A stretch of 64,000 bases of DNA from an uncultured Gemmiger sp. (lineage in GTDB: Bacteria > Bacillota > Clostridia > Oscillospirales > Ruminococcaceae), in assembly GCA_944388145.1 (NCBI GenBank), contig CALXHQ010000002.1, positions 299,950 through 363,949 on the forward strand. The letters are read 5' to 3'. Under the pieces are notes generated by a model. It worked only from the letters and a program-made list of their open reading frames with translations. It had not been told where the DNA came from and did no database searches. Below are positions 62,934-64,000 of the stretch, piece after piece (the first letter of the stretch is position 1; the number at the start of each line of letters is the position of its first letter). The position numbers were made by a program, and so were the translations under genes.

Positions 62934-64000
62934 GTGAAAACATGGCCGAGCCGGGTGCATTGGAATTACTTGCAGACCGGCTTCCTGATTGAAGATTTCT
63001 TCCCCCGCAACGGCGTGCGGTATATCGCCATGAATGACGGTATCGACACCATGCGGGACAACAACGACATTGCGCCGTTCAAGAACATCCTCAACGAGAT
63101 GTACAGCAAGGATATTTCCAAGAAGGTTCATTCCTCTTATCTGCTGAAAGCGCAGAAAGGCCAGTTTACCGGCTGCCTTGCCCCCTTTGGGTATCGGAAA
63201 GACCCGGAGGACAAAAACCATCTGCTGATTGATGAGGAAACGGCCCCCATTGTCCGGCGTCTGTTTGCGTGGGCGCTGGAAGGACACGGCCCCAACTACA
63301 TCCGGCGCAGGCTGGAAGATGAAAAAATCCCATGCCCGACCTACTGGAACCGGGTGCGGGGCTTTCGGAACGTGTCAACCAAGTGGGAAAAGAAAGACCC
63401 GGTCAACGGGCGGTATATGTGGGACTTCTCCGTGATTAAGGACATCCTGATGAACCCCGTCTACACCGGCGCTATCGCTTCCCAGAAGAAGGAATACCGC
63501 TTCAAAATCGGCACCATCGGGGAGAAGAAGCCGGAGGAATGGATTGTCGTGGAGAACCAGCATGAGCCGCTTGTTGACCGCAAGACCTTTGACATCGTGC
63601 AGCGCAAGCTGAAATCCCGGCAGCGCCCCCGCCAGACCGGGGAAATCAGCCTGTTTGCGGGGCTTATCAAGTGCGGCGAGTGCGGGAAGTCGCTGACGAT
63701 CCGCTACACCAACGACAAGCACCCGAAGCAGATTTATTCCTGTAAGACCTACAACGCCTACGGGAAACAGCACTGTACCCAGCACCGGGTTGAGTACGAC
63801 ACCCTTTACAGCCTTGTGCTGAACAAAATCCGGGAGTGCGCCAGAGCCGCCCTGATGGACGGGGAAGCCGTTGCCGGGAAGCTGACCGACACCTGCGAAG
63901 CCGAGCAGAAAGGCCAGCGGGAAGCGTTGGAGCGTTCCCTTACCAAAGACGAGGAACGGATTGACGTTCTGGAAAAGATGGTGCTGCGGCTGTATGAGGA
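62934..64000 (+). pseudogene. large serine recombinase, 5'-truncated and running off the right edge
   Basis: The frame is open from 62916 to the edge, with a possible GTG start at 62934 after AGGAAAGGGG. It matches TnpX/Tn1549-type large serine recombinases from about their residue 100: LQTGFLIEDFFPRNGVRYIAMNDGIDT, the recombinase domain (APFGYRKDPEDKNHLL, MNPVYTGAI) and the zinc ribbon (CGECGKSL, CKTY, HCTQHRVEY), then a coiled-coil part. The N-terminal catalytic domain with the active Ser is missing and the sequence before YLQTGF (KTWPSRVHWN) is scrambled relative to the family. Lower GC than neighbours points to transfer. It is probably inactive; the upstream part may have been lost at insertion or deletion. 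Confidence 0.75.

Overview
The window looks like chromosomal DNA of a high-GC, low-spore-gene gut Clostridia member of the Faecalibacterium / Gemmiger / Subdoligranulum type (Ruminococcaceae, Oscillospirales). This is inferred from the roughly 60-65 % GC coding regions, a phosphorolytic beta-mannan-oligosaccharide locus of the kind known from Faecalibacterium and Roseburia, a PPi-type phosphofructokinase, Firmicute-style TTGACA-17-TATAAT promoters, and CmpB, YitT and CNNM families. No rRNA, tRNA or CRISPR array was seen.

Layout. 1-15984: a beta-mannooligosaccharide utilisation locus. Reading leftwards from about 10200 are an ABC importer (binding protein and two permeases), a GH130_2 phosphorylase, a 2-epimerase, a GH130_1 mannosylglucose phosphorylase, an SASA-type esterase, a DUF624 membrane protein and a partial GH36 alpha-galactosidase. 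A LacI regulator is also on the minus strand. A rightward arm carries a CE2-type esterase, a phosphoglucomutase/phosphomannomutase and a GH1 glycosidase. Together they would import, deacetylate, debranch and phosphorolyse mannan oligosaccharides and feed the sugar phosphates to glycolysis. 16058-21277: a divergent pair of response regulators (one with an atypical receiver) sharing a 12-bp promoter motif, a histidine kinase and a Cys-motif membrane protein. 21416-34046: housekeeping and envelope genes (GT2, MATE, DUF1294, coiled-coil protein, CNNM transporter with a long attenuated leader, acyltransferase, HAD phosphatase, PPi-PFK, ricin-type lectin, aroD, TrmN6-like methylase). 34121-39554: an ABC efflux-type module with an exported accessory protein, plus a further exported protein. 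39671-42990: khpB(jag)-yidC-yidD-rnpA-rpmH without dnaA beside it. 43202-54778: a degenerate glycerate-kinase-like gene behind an attenuator, patatin, DJ-1/PfpI, a methylglyoxal-synthase-like protein lacking catalytic residues, a lipoprotein, an AlaX-like editing protein, an XRE regulator next to a putative small RNA, trmB, CmpB, a siroheme reductase and YitT. 54981-61650: an F1Fo ATP synthase operon. 61897-62733: a SpoU-family methylase. 62934-64000: a 5'-truncated large serine recombinase, a trace of a mobile element.

The most unusual structure is in the ATP synthase operon: the delta subunit (atpH) and alpha subunit (atpA) are one uninterrupted 679-codon reading frame, and a 384-bp highly structured non-coding segment separates atpE from atpF. 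A delta-alpha fusion is hard to reconcile with the usual one-delta-per-three-alpha stoichiometry. Second is the CNNM (CorC-like) leader: a strong promoter, then a 55-codon reading frame whose start is rich in Asp, Glu and Pro and which runs through an intrinsic terminator, a layout that would suit translation-based Mg2+ sensing. Other leads are a promoter-terminator unit of about 100 nt next to a palindromic XRE operator, a classical attenuator before the glycerate-kinase-like gene, and two metabolic enzyme homologues that have lost catalytic residues.
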